This document shows positions 1 to 6,008 of a stretch of DNA of 11,644 nucleotides, piece after piece. The stretch comes from CALKXV01 sp964632495. GTDB lineage: Bacteria > Pseudomonadota > Alphaproteobacteria > Rhodobacterales > Rhodobacteraceae. The notes beneath the pieces were generated by a model. The model was not told the DNA's origin and made no database searches. It saw only the letters and a program-made list of their open reading frames with translations. The translations under genes and the position numbers were made by a program. Within the stretch, counting starts at the first letter, position 1; each line of letters starts with the position of its first letter. Where the stretch lies: positions 1-11,644 of the forward strand of contig CAZWDS010000098.1 in assembly GCA_964632495.1 (NCBI GenBank), read 5' to 3'.

Positions 1-270
1 ATTCTGGGCATGGACGAACTGTCGGAAGAAGACAAACTGGCCGTGGCCCGTGCGCGTAAGATCGAACGCTTCCTGTCGCAACCCTTCGACGTGGCAAAGG
101 TGTTTACCGGTGCCGACGGCAAGCAGGTGCAACTGGAAGACACGATCAGTTCGTTCAAGGCTGTTGTGGCTGGCGAATACGATCACTTCCCCGAAGCTGC
201 CTTCTATATGGTTGGCGGCATCGAAGAAGTGAAAGCCAAAGCCGAGAAACTGGCCGCTGAAGCCGCCTAA
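1..270 (+). CDS. atpD: ATP synthase F1 subunit beta, C-terminal end (partial)
   Basis: The open frame enters from the left edge (I-L-G, then MDELSEEDK) and stops at TAA 268-270. About 89 C-terminal residues are visible. The stretch ILGMDELSEEDK, followed by VARARKIERFLSQPF, is the hallmark C-terminal helical domain of the beta subunit. This domain contains the DELSEED loop that contacts the rotor and is the region through which subunit epsilon can act. The catalytic P-loop domain lies outside the window. In the cell this is the catalytic subunit of membrane-bound F1Fo ATP synthase. The next gene is atpC, 13 nt downstream, as at the end of the usual alphaproteobacterial atpHAGDC operon. The ATG at position 10 is internal, not the start. 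Identification is certain; only the truncation limits it. Confidence 0.97.
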   Translation: MLGMDELSEEDKLAVARARKIERFLSQPFDVAKVFTGADGKQVQLEDTISSFKAVVAGEYDHFPEAAFYMVGGIEEVKAKAEKLAAEAA

Positions 271-283
271 GGAGTGAAAGCCA

Positions 284-676
284 ATGGCTGACACAATGCA
301 ATTCGAACTGGTCTCGCCCGAGCGCAAACTTGCGTCCGGGCAGGCCACGTCGATCCACATCCCCGGCGCTGATGGGGACTTGACGGCGATGCCGGACCAT
401 GCGCCGGTCGTCACCACGCTTCGGCCCGGCATTCTTTCCGTCGAAATGGACGGTGGAACATCGGAATATGCGGTAACTGGCGGGTTCGCACAGATCACGG
501 CCGAAGGTGCGACGGTTCTGGCCGACGACGCCCTGCCCCGCGCTGAAATGACGGCTGAAATGATCTCCGAGCGGATCAGCACGGCGGAAGCCGCTCGCGA
601 TGCCGCAGATGGCTCGACACTTGACGACGCATCCAAACGCCTCGCCGACCTAGAGGCGCTGCGCGACGCGCTGTAA
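284..676 (+). CDS. atpC: ATP synthase F1 subunit epsilon
   Basis: This 130-residue protein is the rotor subunit of F1 that couples the gamma shaft to the Fo c-ring and can restrain ATP hydrolysis. Residues 1 to about 85 form the N-terminal beta-sandwich, with the family-typical run GDLTAMPDHAPVVTTLRPGIL. Residues from about 88 onward are Ala/Glu/Arg-rich and match the C-terminal helical hairpin. Length is normal for alphaproteobacterial epsilon. The ATG is supported by AAGGAG at 269-274, which overlaps the atpD stop codon and sits 9 nt before the start, implying translational coupling within the atp operon. A strong terminator follows 21 nt after the stop, so this is the last gene of the operon. 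Confidence 0.97.
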   Translation: MADTMQFELVSPERKLASGQATSIHIPGADGDLTAMPDHAPVVTTLRPGILSVEMDGGTSEYAVTGGFAQITAEGATVLADDALPRAEMTAEMISERISTAEAARDAADGSTLDDASKRLADLEALRDAL

Positions 677-697
677 TCCAGTTAACAAATCAAACGG

Positions 698-735
698 AAA
701 GGCCTTCGCAATGTGCGGAGGCCTTTTCTTTTTCT
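698..735 (+). terminator. Intrinsic terminator of the atp operon
   Basis: A 13-bp stem pairs AAAGGCCTTCGCA (698-710) with TGCGGAGGCCTTT (714-726), with one G-T wobble and a 3-nt ATG loop. The T-rich run TCTTTTTCT follows at 727-735. It begins 21 nt after the atpC stop on the same strand, which is the expected place for the end of the F1-ATPase transcript. Confidence 0.93.
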
Positions 736-743
736 AACTGAAA

Positions 744-793
744 CGAGGGGCCAGCCCCTCGCGCTCCCCGGCATATTTTTACCAAGAAGAAAC
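744..793 (+). repeat. 3'-end hairpin repeat, copy A
   Basis: An inverted repeat, CGAGGGG (744-750) / CCCCTCG (755-761) around CCAG, is followed by CTCCCCGGCATATTTTT and then AAGAAGAAA (784-792). The same order of parts (GC-rich hairpin, C-rich spacer ending near a TATTT box, AAGAAGAAA tail) recurs at 4340-4393 and, on the other strand, at 4501-4561. Copy A follows the atpC terminator and is on the same strand as atpC. It lacks the second small hairpin found in the 4501-4561 copy. Its function is unknown. Confidence 0.7.
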
Positions 794-860
794 ACCAATT
801 TTATTCAAATGGTTTGTCCTCTTGCCGAAAGGCCTTGCGCGAGAATTGGTCCTTGGGCCA

Positions 861-875
861 CGAGGGGCTGAGCCC
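861..875 (-). repeat. Degenerate hairpin repeat, copy D
   Basis: On the minus strand, downstream of the OmpA-family gene and its terminator, lies GGGC-TCA-GCCC followed by CTCG. It resembles the first hairpin of the repeat family (GGGGC-TCT-GCCCC in the 4501-4561 copy). The TATTT box and AAGAAGAAA tail are not recognisable after it, so this is at best a decayed or partial copy. It faces copy A across the convergent atpC/OmpA junction. Confidence 0.3.
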
Positions 876-880
876 GAACT

Positions 881-915
881 CAAAAAGAAAACGGCGCGCT
901 CAGAGGCGCGCCGTT
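881..915 (-). terminator. Intrinsic terminator of the OmpA-family gene
   Basis: Read on the minus strand, AACGGCGCGC (915-906) pairs perfectly with GCGCGCCGTT (899-890) around a 6-nt loop. The T-rich tail TTCTTTTTG follows (889-881). It begins 24 nt after the stop codon of the gene at 940-1599 and faces the atp terminator, insulating two convergent units. Confidence 0.92.
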
Positions 916-939
916 CAGCCTGGGCTTTGCCAAATGGCC

Positions 940-1599
940 CTAGTTTGTCGCGGTGATCGTAATGTCTACGCGACGGTTCGCGGCCCGACCTGCTTCGGTT
1001 TGGTTCGTGGCGATCGGCTGGTTTTCACCGGCCCCCACTGTGCGCAACCGGCTAAAGCTAACGCCACCGTTTGAAAGCACATTGACCACGGAACCGGCAC
1101 GGCGTTCGGACAGGTTCTGGTTAAACGCTGCACTGCCGGTGCTGTCGGTGTGACCTGTGACGGTGACAATCGATTGCGGGTATTTGTTCAGGCTGTCTGC
1201 CAGAACACCCAAATCTGATTGAAGCTGCGGGCGAAGTGCCGCGCTTTCTGTATCGAACAACAAGGCATTCGGCATACGCACAATCAGCTCATCGCCGTTA
1301 TTGATCACCTCGATCTGGCCATTGCCAAAATCGTTGCGCAACTCGGCGGCCTGTTGATCCATGATATTGCCCGCGATACCGCCCGCAATGCCACCAACAA
1401 CCGCACCAGTGATAATGTCATCACCCCGGCTGCCGCTGCCTGTAATGCCGCCTAAGACACCGCCCAGAACGGCTCCGGCAACCGCACCTTCTTTGGTTCT
1501 GTTACCTTCGGTGCCCGGAAACTGCGACGGGTCTCCACAGGCGCCTAAAGTGAAAAGCGCAGCCACCCCAAACAGCGCGGATTTTTTGATGGTAAGCAT
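940..1599 (-). CDS. OmpA-family glycine-zipper outer-membrane lipoprotein
   Basis: The predicted 219-residue protein begins with a lipoprotein signal peptide: a basic start (MLTIKK), a hydrophobic stretch, and a T-L-G-A-C lipobox with the acylated Cys at residue 21. Residues about 37-78 hold two Gly/Ala-rich stretches (GAVAGAVLGGVLGG and GAVVGGIAGGIAG) typical of a glycine-zipper domain. Residues about 105-219 form an OmpA C-terminal domain. It includes GHTDSTG (Asp152) and LSERRA (Arg167), the residues of this family that bind the diaminopimelate of peptidoglycan, and ends with the usual N-R-R-V-D-I. The inferred role is anchoring outer membrane to cell wall, as in YiaD-like proteins. Longer starts at 1611 (ATG) and 1620 (GTG) are open. 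I prefer 1599 because it gives a standard short n-region and has GAGGA 5 nt upstream. The gene has its own terminator. Confidence 0.9.
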   Translation of the reverse strand: MLTIKKSALFGVAALFTLGACGDPSQFPGTEGNRTKEGAVAGAVLGGVLGGITGSGSRGDDIITGAVVGGIAGGIAGNIMDQQAAELRNDFGNGQIEVINNGDELIVRMPNALLFDTESAALRPQLQSDLGVLADSLNKYPQSIVTVTGHTDSTGSAAFNQNLSERRAGSVVNVLSNGGVSFSRLRTVGAGENQPIATNQTEAGRAANRRVDITITATN

Positions 1600-1604
1600 G
1601 TTAT

Positions 1605-1609
1605 TCCTC
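1605..1609 (-). promoter_or_regulatory. Ribosome binding site favouring the 1599 start
   Basis: Minus-strand GAGGA at 1609-1605 lies 5 nt before the ATG at 1599. A better Shine-Dalgarno, AAGGAG at 1628-1623, is only 2 nt from the GTG at 1620 (too close) and 11 nt from the ATG at 1611 (long but usable). The choice between 1599 and 1611 therefore stays open. It changes only four N-terminal residues (MRNN) and not the lipobox. Confidence 0.5.
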
Positions 1610-1726
1610 ATGTGTTTCACATCTCCTTTGAGCCGCTATCACCAAACATACAGCACGGCCAGCGACATGAGCAGAGAACAGCCGAAATGCTCCTGTCAGG
1701 CAAGAACATGGGTCTGTTATCAGATA

Positions 1727-2575
1727 TCAAGCTGTTTCGGCCGCTTCCCAAGCCAACATCGTGCGTTTGACCGGCAATCCCCAGTGGTATCCGCCCAGAC
1801 CACCGGACTTTCTAAGCGCTCTGTGGCACGGGATAAGCCAGGATATAGGGTTGCGCCCCACAGCAGTTCCTACGGCCCTCACAGCCTTCGGAGAGCCGAT
1901 CACGCGGGCAATATCGGAATAGGTGGTGACATGGCCTGTGGGGATGCTGAGAAGCGCCTCCCAAACCTTGATCTGGAAGGGAGCGCCGATCAGAAACAGT
2001 CGGGCCGAAGCTTCGGAGCCATCCTTGGGAAAGGCGCTTTCCGCCAGCGGCGCAAGGGCTGTGGGATCTTCGATAAAGGTCGCTTTCGGCCAACGGGACA
2101 ACATATCGGTCATCGTTTCTTCTGGCCCCGCTTCAGCGGCAAACCCAATGCCGCAAATCCCCTTATCTGTGCCCATGATCAGGGCCGGACCAAAGGGACT
2201 TTCGAACCAGCCCCATAAGATCTCCAAGCCGTCACCGCCCTTGGCATAGTCACCGGGGCTCATCGCTTCCCAGCGACAAAACAAATCGTGCAACCGTCCA
2301 GATCCCGACAATCCGACTGCATCGGCGGTTTCCAGCGTCGTATGCCGGTTCACCAACAAGTCTTTCGCATGATCCAGCGCCAGCCATTGTTGATAGCGTT
2401 TCGGCGAAACGCCCGCCCAGCGACTGAAAATCCGCTGAAAATGCGCGGGCGACAGGTTCATTTCCGCCGCAATCGCCTCCAGCGACAAATCCCGTCCATC
2501 GGCGTCGATCAAATCAATCGCGCGGCGCATCAGTTGATAGTGATATCCGGTCTCAAACTTGGCCATGGCATTCAT
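1727..2575 (-). CDS. ada: Ada-like AraC-type regulator / O6-alkylguanine-DNA alkyltransferase
   Basis: This 282-residue two-domain protein removes alkyl groups from O6-alkylguanine (and O4-alkylthymine) onto its own cysteine and probably also binds DNA as a regulator. Residues about 30-112 form an AraC-type helix-turn-helix domain (SLEAIAAEMNLSPAHFQRIF ... GVSPKRYQQW). Residues about 120-282 form the methyltransferase. It carries GAPFQIKVWEALLSIPTG, the acceptor motif IPCHR with active-site Cys250, and the C-terminal GGLGGYHWG. It lacks the N-terminal four-cysteine zinc domain that in E. coli Ada senses methylphosphotriesters, so how or whether it is induced by methylation is unclear. The start at 2575 is chosen because AAAGGA lies 7 nt upstream; an in-frame ATG at 2593 has no good ribosome site. 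It is divergent from nth, another DNA-repair gene. Confidence 0.9.
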   Translation of the reverse strand: MNAMAKFETGYHYQLMRRAIDLIDADGRDLSLEAIAAEMNLSPAHFQRIFSRWAGVSPKRYQQWLALDHAKDLLVNRHTTLETADAVGLSGSGRLHDLFCRWEAMSPGDYAKGGDGLEILWGWFESPFGPALIMGTDKGICGIGFAAEAGPEETMTDMLSRWPKATFIEDPTALAPLAESAFPKDGSEASARLFLIGAPFQIKVWEALLSIPTGHVTTYSDIARVIGSPKAVRAVGTAVGRNPISWLIPCHRALRKSGGLGGYHWGLPVKRTMLAWEAAETA

Positions 2576-2687
2576 TTTGGCATCCTTTCGCATCTTGTCC
2601 CAGAGCTAAGCGACGCGCTGTGATGACGCGACCCGGTTCTTGCGGGAAAGGCTTGCCGCTCCTGCCCCAATCCGCCAAAACAGCCTT
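2576..2687. promoter_or_regulatory. Divergent intergenic region between the ada-like gene and nth
   Basis: These 112 nt must hold the promoters for both the minus-strand ada-like gene and the plus-strand nth/adenosine kinase pair. I could not pick out convincing -35/-10 boxes or an alphaproteobacterial SOS box (GAAC-N7-GTTC). A direct hexamer repeat, GACGCG at 2612-2617 and 2625-2630, is 13 nt apart and might be an operator, but it could easily be chance in GC-rich DNA. Confidence 0.4.
2583..2588 (-). promoter_or_regulatory. Ribosome binding site deciding the ada-like start
   Basis: Minus-strand AAAGGA (2588-2583) stands 7 nt before the ATG at 2575. The alternative ATG at 2593 would place this sequence inside the coding region and has only a weak GGGA upstream. 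This supports the shorter, 282-residue product. Confidence 0.6.
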
Positions 2688-3332
2688 ATGGCCAAACAAC
2701 TGCCCTATCCGACCGTTTACGAGATATTTCAGCGCTTTCAGGCCGCGGAGGCCGAACCGAAAGGCGAACTGAACCACACCAATGCCTATACACTGGTGGT
2801 GGCCGTTGCCCTGTCGGCGCAAGCCACCGATGCTGGTGTGAACAAGGCGACCGAAGCGTTGTTCAAAGTGGCTGATACGCCCCAGAAGATGCTGGCCCTT
2901 GGCGAAGAAAAGCTGACTGCGCATATCAAGACCATCGGCCTTTATCGCAACAAGGCCAAGAACGTGATGAAAATGGCCCGCATTCTGGTAGATGAGTTTG
3001 ACGGCCAAGTTCCGTCCTCCCGCGCGGCATTGCAGTCCCTTCCGGGGGTCGGGCGCAAGACGGCCAATGTGGTTTTGAACATGTGGTGGGGCCATCCCGC
3101 CCAAGCCGTCGACACGCACATCTTCCGCGTCGGCAATCGCAGCGGCATCGCGCCCGGCAAAGACGTGGACGCCGTGGAACGCGCCATCGAAGACAACATT
3201 CCGGCCGAATTCCAACACCACGCGCACCACTGGCTGATCCTGCACGGACGCTATATCTGCGTGGCCCGGAAACCAAAATGTAAGGCCTGTCCGATAGAGG
3301 ACCTCTGCCAATTCGAGGACAAGACAGAATGA
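2688..3332 (+). CDS. nth: Endonuclease III (DNA glycosylase/AP lyase)
   Basis: This 214-residue base-excision repair enzyme removes oxidised pyrimidines and cleaves the abasic site. The helix-hairpin-helix LPGVGRKTA carries catalytic Lys124, and VDTHIFRV carries Asp142. A C-terminal iron-sulfur loop with spacing C-x6-C-x2-C-x5-C binds a [4Fe-4S] cluster (Cys191, 198, 201, 207). Every one of these positions is exactly four higher than in the 211-residue E. coli enzyme, which supports the ATG at 2688 (MAKQLPYPT). An upstream TTG at 2640 would add 16 residues that do not look like the family. No good Shine-Dalgarno precedes 2688. The last codons overlap the start of the adenosine kinase gene (ATGA), indicating one transcript. 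Confidence 0.96.
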   Translation: MAKQLPYPTVYEIFQRFQAAEAEPKGELNHTNAYTLVVAVALSAQATDAGVNKATEALFKVADTPQKMLALGEEKLTAHIKTIGLYRNKAKNVMKMARILVDEFDGQVPSSRAALQSLPGVGRKTANVVLNMWWGHPAQAVDTHIFRVGNRSGIAPGKDVDAVERAIEDNIPAEFQHHAHHWLILHGRYICVARKPKCKACPIEDLCQFEDKTE

Positions 3333-4309
3333 AATACGCAGTGGTTGGGATCGGCAACGCCGTGGTCGATGTGATCGCGCAGGCCGATGACAGTTTCCTT
3401 GATCTGATGGGAATCGACAAAGGCATCATGCAACTGGTCGAACGCGACCGGGGTGAAATGCTCTATGGCGCGATGAAAGAACGTGTGCAAGCGCCCGGTG
3501 GATCGGTGGCTAACACTCTGGCGGGCCTCGGAAATCTGGGGCTCGCGACGGCTTTCATCGGCCGTGTTCACGATGACGCCTTGGGACGGTTCTACGCTAG
3601 GTCGATGGCCGAGGATGGTTCCGAATTCGTCAATGCGCCCGTGATCGGTGGCGAATTGCCCACGTCGCGGTCGATGATTTTTGTCTCGCCGGATGGCGAA
3701 CGATCGATGAACACCTACTTGGGCATTTCGTCGGAACTTGGGCCCGACGATGTATCTGACGACGTGGCGGGCGGGGCGCAAATCCTATTCTTGGAAGGGT
3801 ACCTCTACGACAAGCCAAAGGGGAAAGAGGCGTTCGAACGTGCCGCCAAGCTGTGTCGTGACGCGGGTGGCCGTGCGGGCATCGCCCTGTCTGATCCATT
3901 TTGTGTGGATCGCCATCGAACAGATTTCCGTCGCCTTGTCAGAGACTTGGACTATGTGATCGGTAACGAACACGAATGGTCGTCGCTTTATGAGACTGAT
4001 CTTGATGGCGCGTTGGCGCAGGCCGTCAAAGACGCCGATGTGGTTGTTTGCACGCGCAGTGGCGACGAAGTCCTAGTGCTGCGTGCAGACGAAAAGGTCA
4101 GTGTGCCGGTCAACAAGATCGTGCCTGTTGATGCCACGGGTGCCGGGGACCAGTTCGCGGCAGGCTTCATCTATGGATTTGCAACCGGTCAGTCGCTGGA
4201 AACATCCGCCCGCATGGGCTGCGCTGCCGCCGCTGAAGTCATCAGCCACTTTGGCGCCCGCCCGGAAACAGATCTCAAAGCAATGTTCCGAAAGAGCGGT
4301 CTGATCTGA
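3329..4309 (+). CDS. PfkB-family sugar/nucleoside kinase, probable adenosine kinase
   Basis: This 326-residue ribokinase-fold enzyme probably phosphorylates adenosine to AMP in purine salvage in the cytoplasm. Visible family motifs are GIGNAVVDV at the N-terminus, the substrate-binding PGGSVANT (residues 56-63), GNEHE (212-216), and the second PfkB signature DATGAGDQFAAGF (268-280) with catalytic base Asp274. Length and wording match proteins annotated as adenosine kinase in Rhodobacterales. Substrate specificity within the PfkB family cannot be proved from motifs alone, so another nucleoside or sugar is possible. The gene starts inside the nth stop (ATGA), with GAGGA 9 nt upstream, so it is translationally coupled to nth. 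It ends convergently with murC. Confidence 0.9.
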   Translation: MKYAVVGIGNAVVDVIAQADDSFLDLMGIDKGIMQLVERDRGEMLYGAMKERVQAPGGSVANTLAGLGNLGLATAFIGRVHDDALGRFYARSMAEDGSEFVNAPVIGGELPTSRSMIFVSPDGERSMNTYLGISSELGPDDVSDDVAGGAQILFLEGYLYDKPKGKEAFERAAKLCRDAGGRAGIALSDPFCVDRHRTDFRRLVRDLDYVIGNEHEWSSLYETDLDGALAQAVKDADVVVCTRSGDEVLVLRADEKVSVPVNKIVPVDATGAGDQFAAGFIYGFATGQSLETSARMGCAAAAEVISHFGARPETDLKAMFRKSGLI

Positions 4310-4339
4310 ATTCGCCGGGTCTTTGATGCGTCGATCCAA

Positions 4340-4393
4340 TGGAGGGGCTCTGCCCCTCCAAACCACCCAGAGGTATTTAGGACGAGAAGAAAG
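4340..4393 (+). repeat. 3'-end hairpin repeat, copy B
   Basis: A perfect inverted repeat, GGAGGGGC (4341-4348) / GCCCCTCC (4352-4359) around TCT, is followed by CACCCAGAGGTATTTAGG and AGAAGAAAG (4385-4393). It begins about 31 nt after the adenosine kinase stop, on the same strand as that gene. The hairpin is strong, but no T-run directly follows it, so it is not a classical intrinsic terminator. It matches copies A and C part by part. Confidence 0.75.
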
Positions 4394-4395
4394 CG

Positions 4396-4422
4396 AAAGG
4401 ACGCCCACAAAGAGCGCCCTTT
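4396..4422 (-). terminator. Possible terminator for the ftsW-murG-murC transcript
   Basis: On the minus strand AAAGGGCGC (4422-4414) pairs with GCGTCCTTT (4404-4396), with one G-T wobble and a 9-nt loop, followed by the pyrimidine-rich CGCTTTCTTCTC. On the plus strand the same stem would contain an A-C mismatch, so the minus-strand reading is favoured. It lies about 160 nt beyond the murC stop with copy C in between. The weak T-tract keeps confidence moderate. Confidence 0.45.
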
Positions 4423-4500
4423 CTGGGAAGACTTTCGCCTTCTCCCCGTACGGTCATCGGCACCTCTGCCTGTACCGCCACGACAATCTGACTCAAATTT

Positions 4501-4561
4501 CTTTCTTCCCGGTTAAAATACCTCGGGGGAATTGGCTGAAAGCCAAGGGGGCAGAGCCCCG
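4501..4561 (-). repeat. 3'-end hairpin repeat, copy C (fullest copy)
   Basis: Read on the minus strand from 4561, GGGGC-TCT-GCCCC (4560-4548) is followed by a second hairpin, TTGGCT-TTC-AGCCAA (4546-4532). Then come TTCCCCCGAGGTATTTT and the tail GGGAAGAAAG ending at 4501. It begins about 25 nt after the murC stop on the murC strand. Copies A and B keep the first hairpin, TATTT box and tail but lack the second hairpin. B and C face each other across the convergent adenosine kinase/murC junction. Confidence 0.75.
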
Positions 4562-4585
4562 ACATGCCGTCCACTTCGGGCGACA

Positions 4586-6007
4586 TCACGCAGCTGAGCG
4601 CGACAACCGGTCCGGCAGACCATTCGCCCATGCACTAATCGTACCGGCCCCAAGGCAAACAACGATATCGCCCGGTTTCGCCTCGGCCCGAACCAAAAGC
4701 TCCAGCGCGTCTTCGCTTTCCACAGCGCGCGCATCGCGATGTCCATGGCGGATCAATCCGGCAACCAGATCGTCGCGCGACGCTCCCGGGATTGGGTCTT
4801 CGCCAGCCGCAAAAACCTCTGCAATGCCGACAACATCAGCGTCGTTGAAACAGGTGCAGAAATCTTCAAACAAGGTTGAAAGGCGGGTATAGCGGTGCGG
4901 TTGATGCACTGCGATGACGCGTGCACCTTCGTTGTCACCAACCGCCTGACGCGCGGCCTTCAAAACGGCCGCGATTTCAACGGGATGGTGGCCGTAGTCA
5001 TCGATAATCGTCACGCCACCCACTTCACCAACCTTGGTGAAGCGCCGGTTCACGCCTTTGAAGTTCAACAGCGCGTCCTTGATCTCGGTCCGCCGCATAC
5101 CAAGATGGCGGGCCACAGCCACAGCGGCCAAGGCGTTCGAAACGTTGTGGTCCCCCGGCATCGGTAGCGTGCATCCCTCGATCGTCGCGCTGTCGGACAG
5201 TTCGATGTCGAAATGCGCCGAACCGCCCGCATAGTGCAAGTTGACGGCCCTTACATCCGCCTGAGTGTTGAACCCATAGGTCACCACACGGCGATCCGTG
5301 ACGCGACCAACCAACGCCTGCACTTCGGGGTGATCGGTGCACAAAACGGCCAAACCGTAAAACGGGATGTTCGAAACAAAATCGTCGAACCCACGCCGCA
5401 GATTCTCAATGGTGCCCCAGTGTTCCATATGTTCGGGATCGATATTGGTGACGATGGCAATCGTGGCAGGCAAACGGTTGAAAGTGCCGTCGCTTTCGTC
5501 GGCCTCGACCACCATCCATTCGCCTTGGCCGACGCGTGCGTTGGATCCATAGGCATGGATGATACCACCGTTGATCACGGTCGGATCAATGCCGCCTGCG
5601 TCCAGAAGGGCTGCAACCATTGTTGTCGTCGTCGTCTTCCCGTGCGTTCCGGCCACAGCGATGTTCGAGCGTAAACGCATCAACTCGGCCAGCATTTCGG
5701 CCCGGCGCACAACAGGCAACCCAAGGCGGCGCGCCTCGTCCAGTTCCGGGTTGCCGCGTTTGATAGCCGACGAAATCACGATGACTTCGGCACCTTCAAG
5801 GTTCTCAGCGCTTTGCCCTTCGAAAATACGCGCACCCTTTTCTTCCAGCCGGTCGGTGATTTTTGAGCGTTTCAGGTCGGACCCCTGCACGACATACCCG
5901 GCTTCAATCAAAACCTCGGCGATGCCCGACATGCCAATTCCACCAATGCCAACAAAGTGAATCGGACCCATTTCCGTGGGAAGATTGGTGGCGGCTGCGG
6001 CGTTCAT
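4586..6007 (-). CDS. murC: UDP-N-acetylmuramate--L-alanine ligase
   Basis: This 473-residue cytoplasmic Mur ligase uses ATP to add L-alanine to UDP-MurNAc, the first amino acid of the peptidoglycan stem peptide. The N-terminal UDP-binding fold shows GIGGIGMSG (residues 20-28). The central ATPase domain has the P-loop GTHGKTTTT (120-128), EADESDG (168-174) and TNIDPEHMEHWG (187-198). The C-terminal domain carries DHNVSNALA, DDYGHHPVEI and HQPHRYTR. Length is normal. The ATG at 6007 is supported by AGGAG (6018-6014), 6 nt upstream and inside the end of murG; a longer frame reaches 6043 without a better ribosome site. The start is separated from the murG stop by one base, so it is co-translated with murG. 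Unlike in typical clusters, no murB follows. Confidence 0.97.
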   Translation of the reverse strand: MNAAAATNLPTEMGPIHFVGIGGIGMSGIAEVLIEAGYVVQGSDLKRSKITDRLEEKGARIFEGQSAENLEGAEVIVISSAIKRGNPELDEARRLGLPVVRRAEMLAELMRLRSNIAVAGTHGKTTTTTMVAALLDAGGIDPTVINGGIIHAYGSNARVGQGEWMVVEADESDGTFNRLPATIAIVTNIDPEHMEHWGTIENLRRGFDDFVSNIPFYGLAVLCTDHPEVQALVGRVTDRRVVTYGFNTQADVRAVNLHYAGGSAHFDIELSDSATIEGCTLPMPGDHNVSNALAAVAVARHLGMRRTEIKDALLNFKGVNRRFTKVGEVGGVTIIDDYGHHPVEIAAVLKAARQAVGDNEGARVIAVHQPHRYTRLSTLFEDFCTCFNDADVVGIAEVFAAGEDPIPGASRDDLVAGLIRHGHRDARAVESEDALELLVRAEAKPGDIVVCLGAGTISAWANGLPDRLSRSAA

Positions 6008-6008
6008 G

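Noticed and set aside
795..849. CCAATT (795-800) and AATTGG (844-849) as a possible long hairpin or attachment site
   Set aside because: Six bases with a 43-nt spacer is expected by chance; there are no flanking mobile genes or target duplications.
1361..2218. A 285-codon plus-strand frame spanning the OmpA/ada-like junction
   Set aside because: It runs across two well-supported minus-strand genes and their intergenic space and has low-complexity Pro/Ala/Ser content; it is an antisense shadow.
2553..3311. A 252-codon minus-strand frame opposite nth
   Set aside because: nth on the plus strand shows all catalytic and iron-sulfur residues; the minus frame has no domain.
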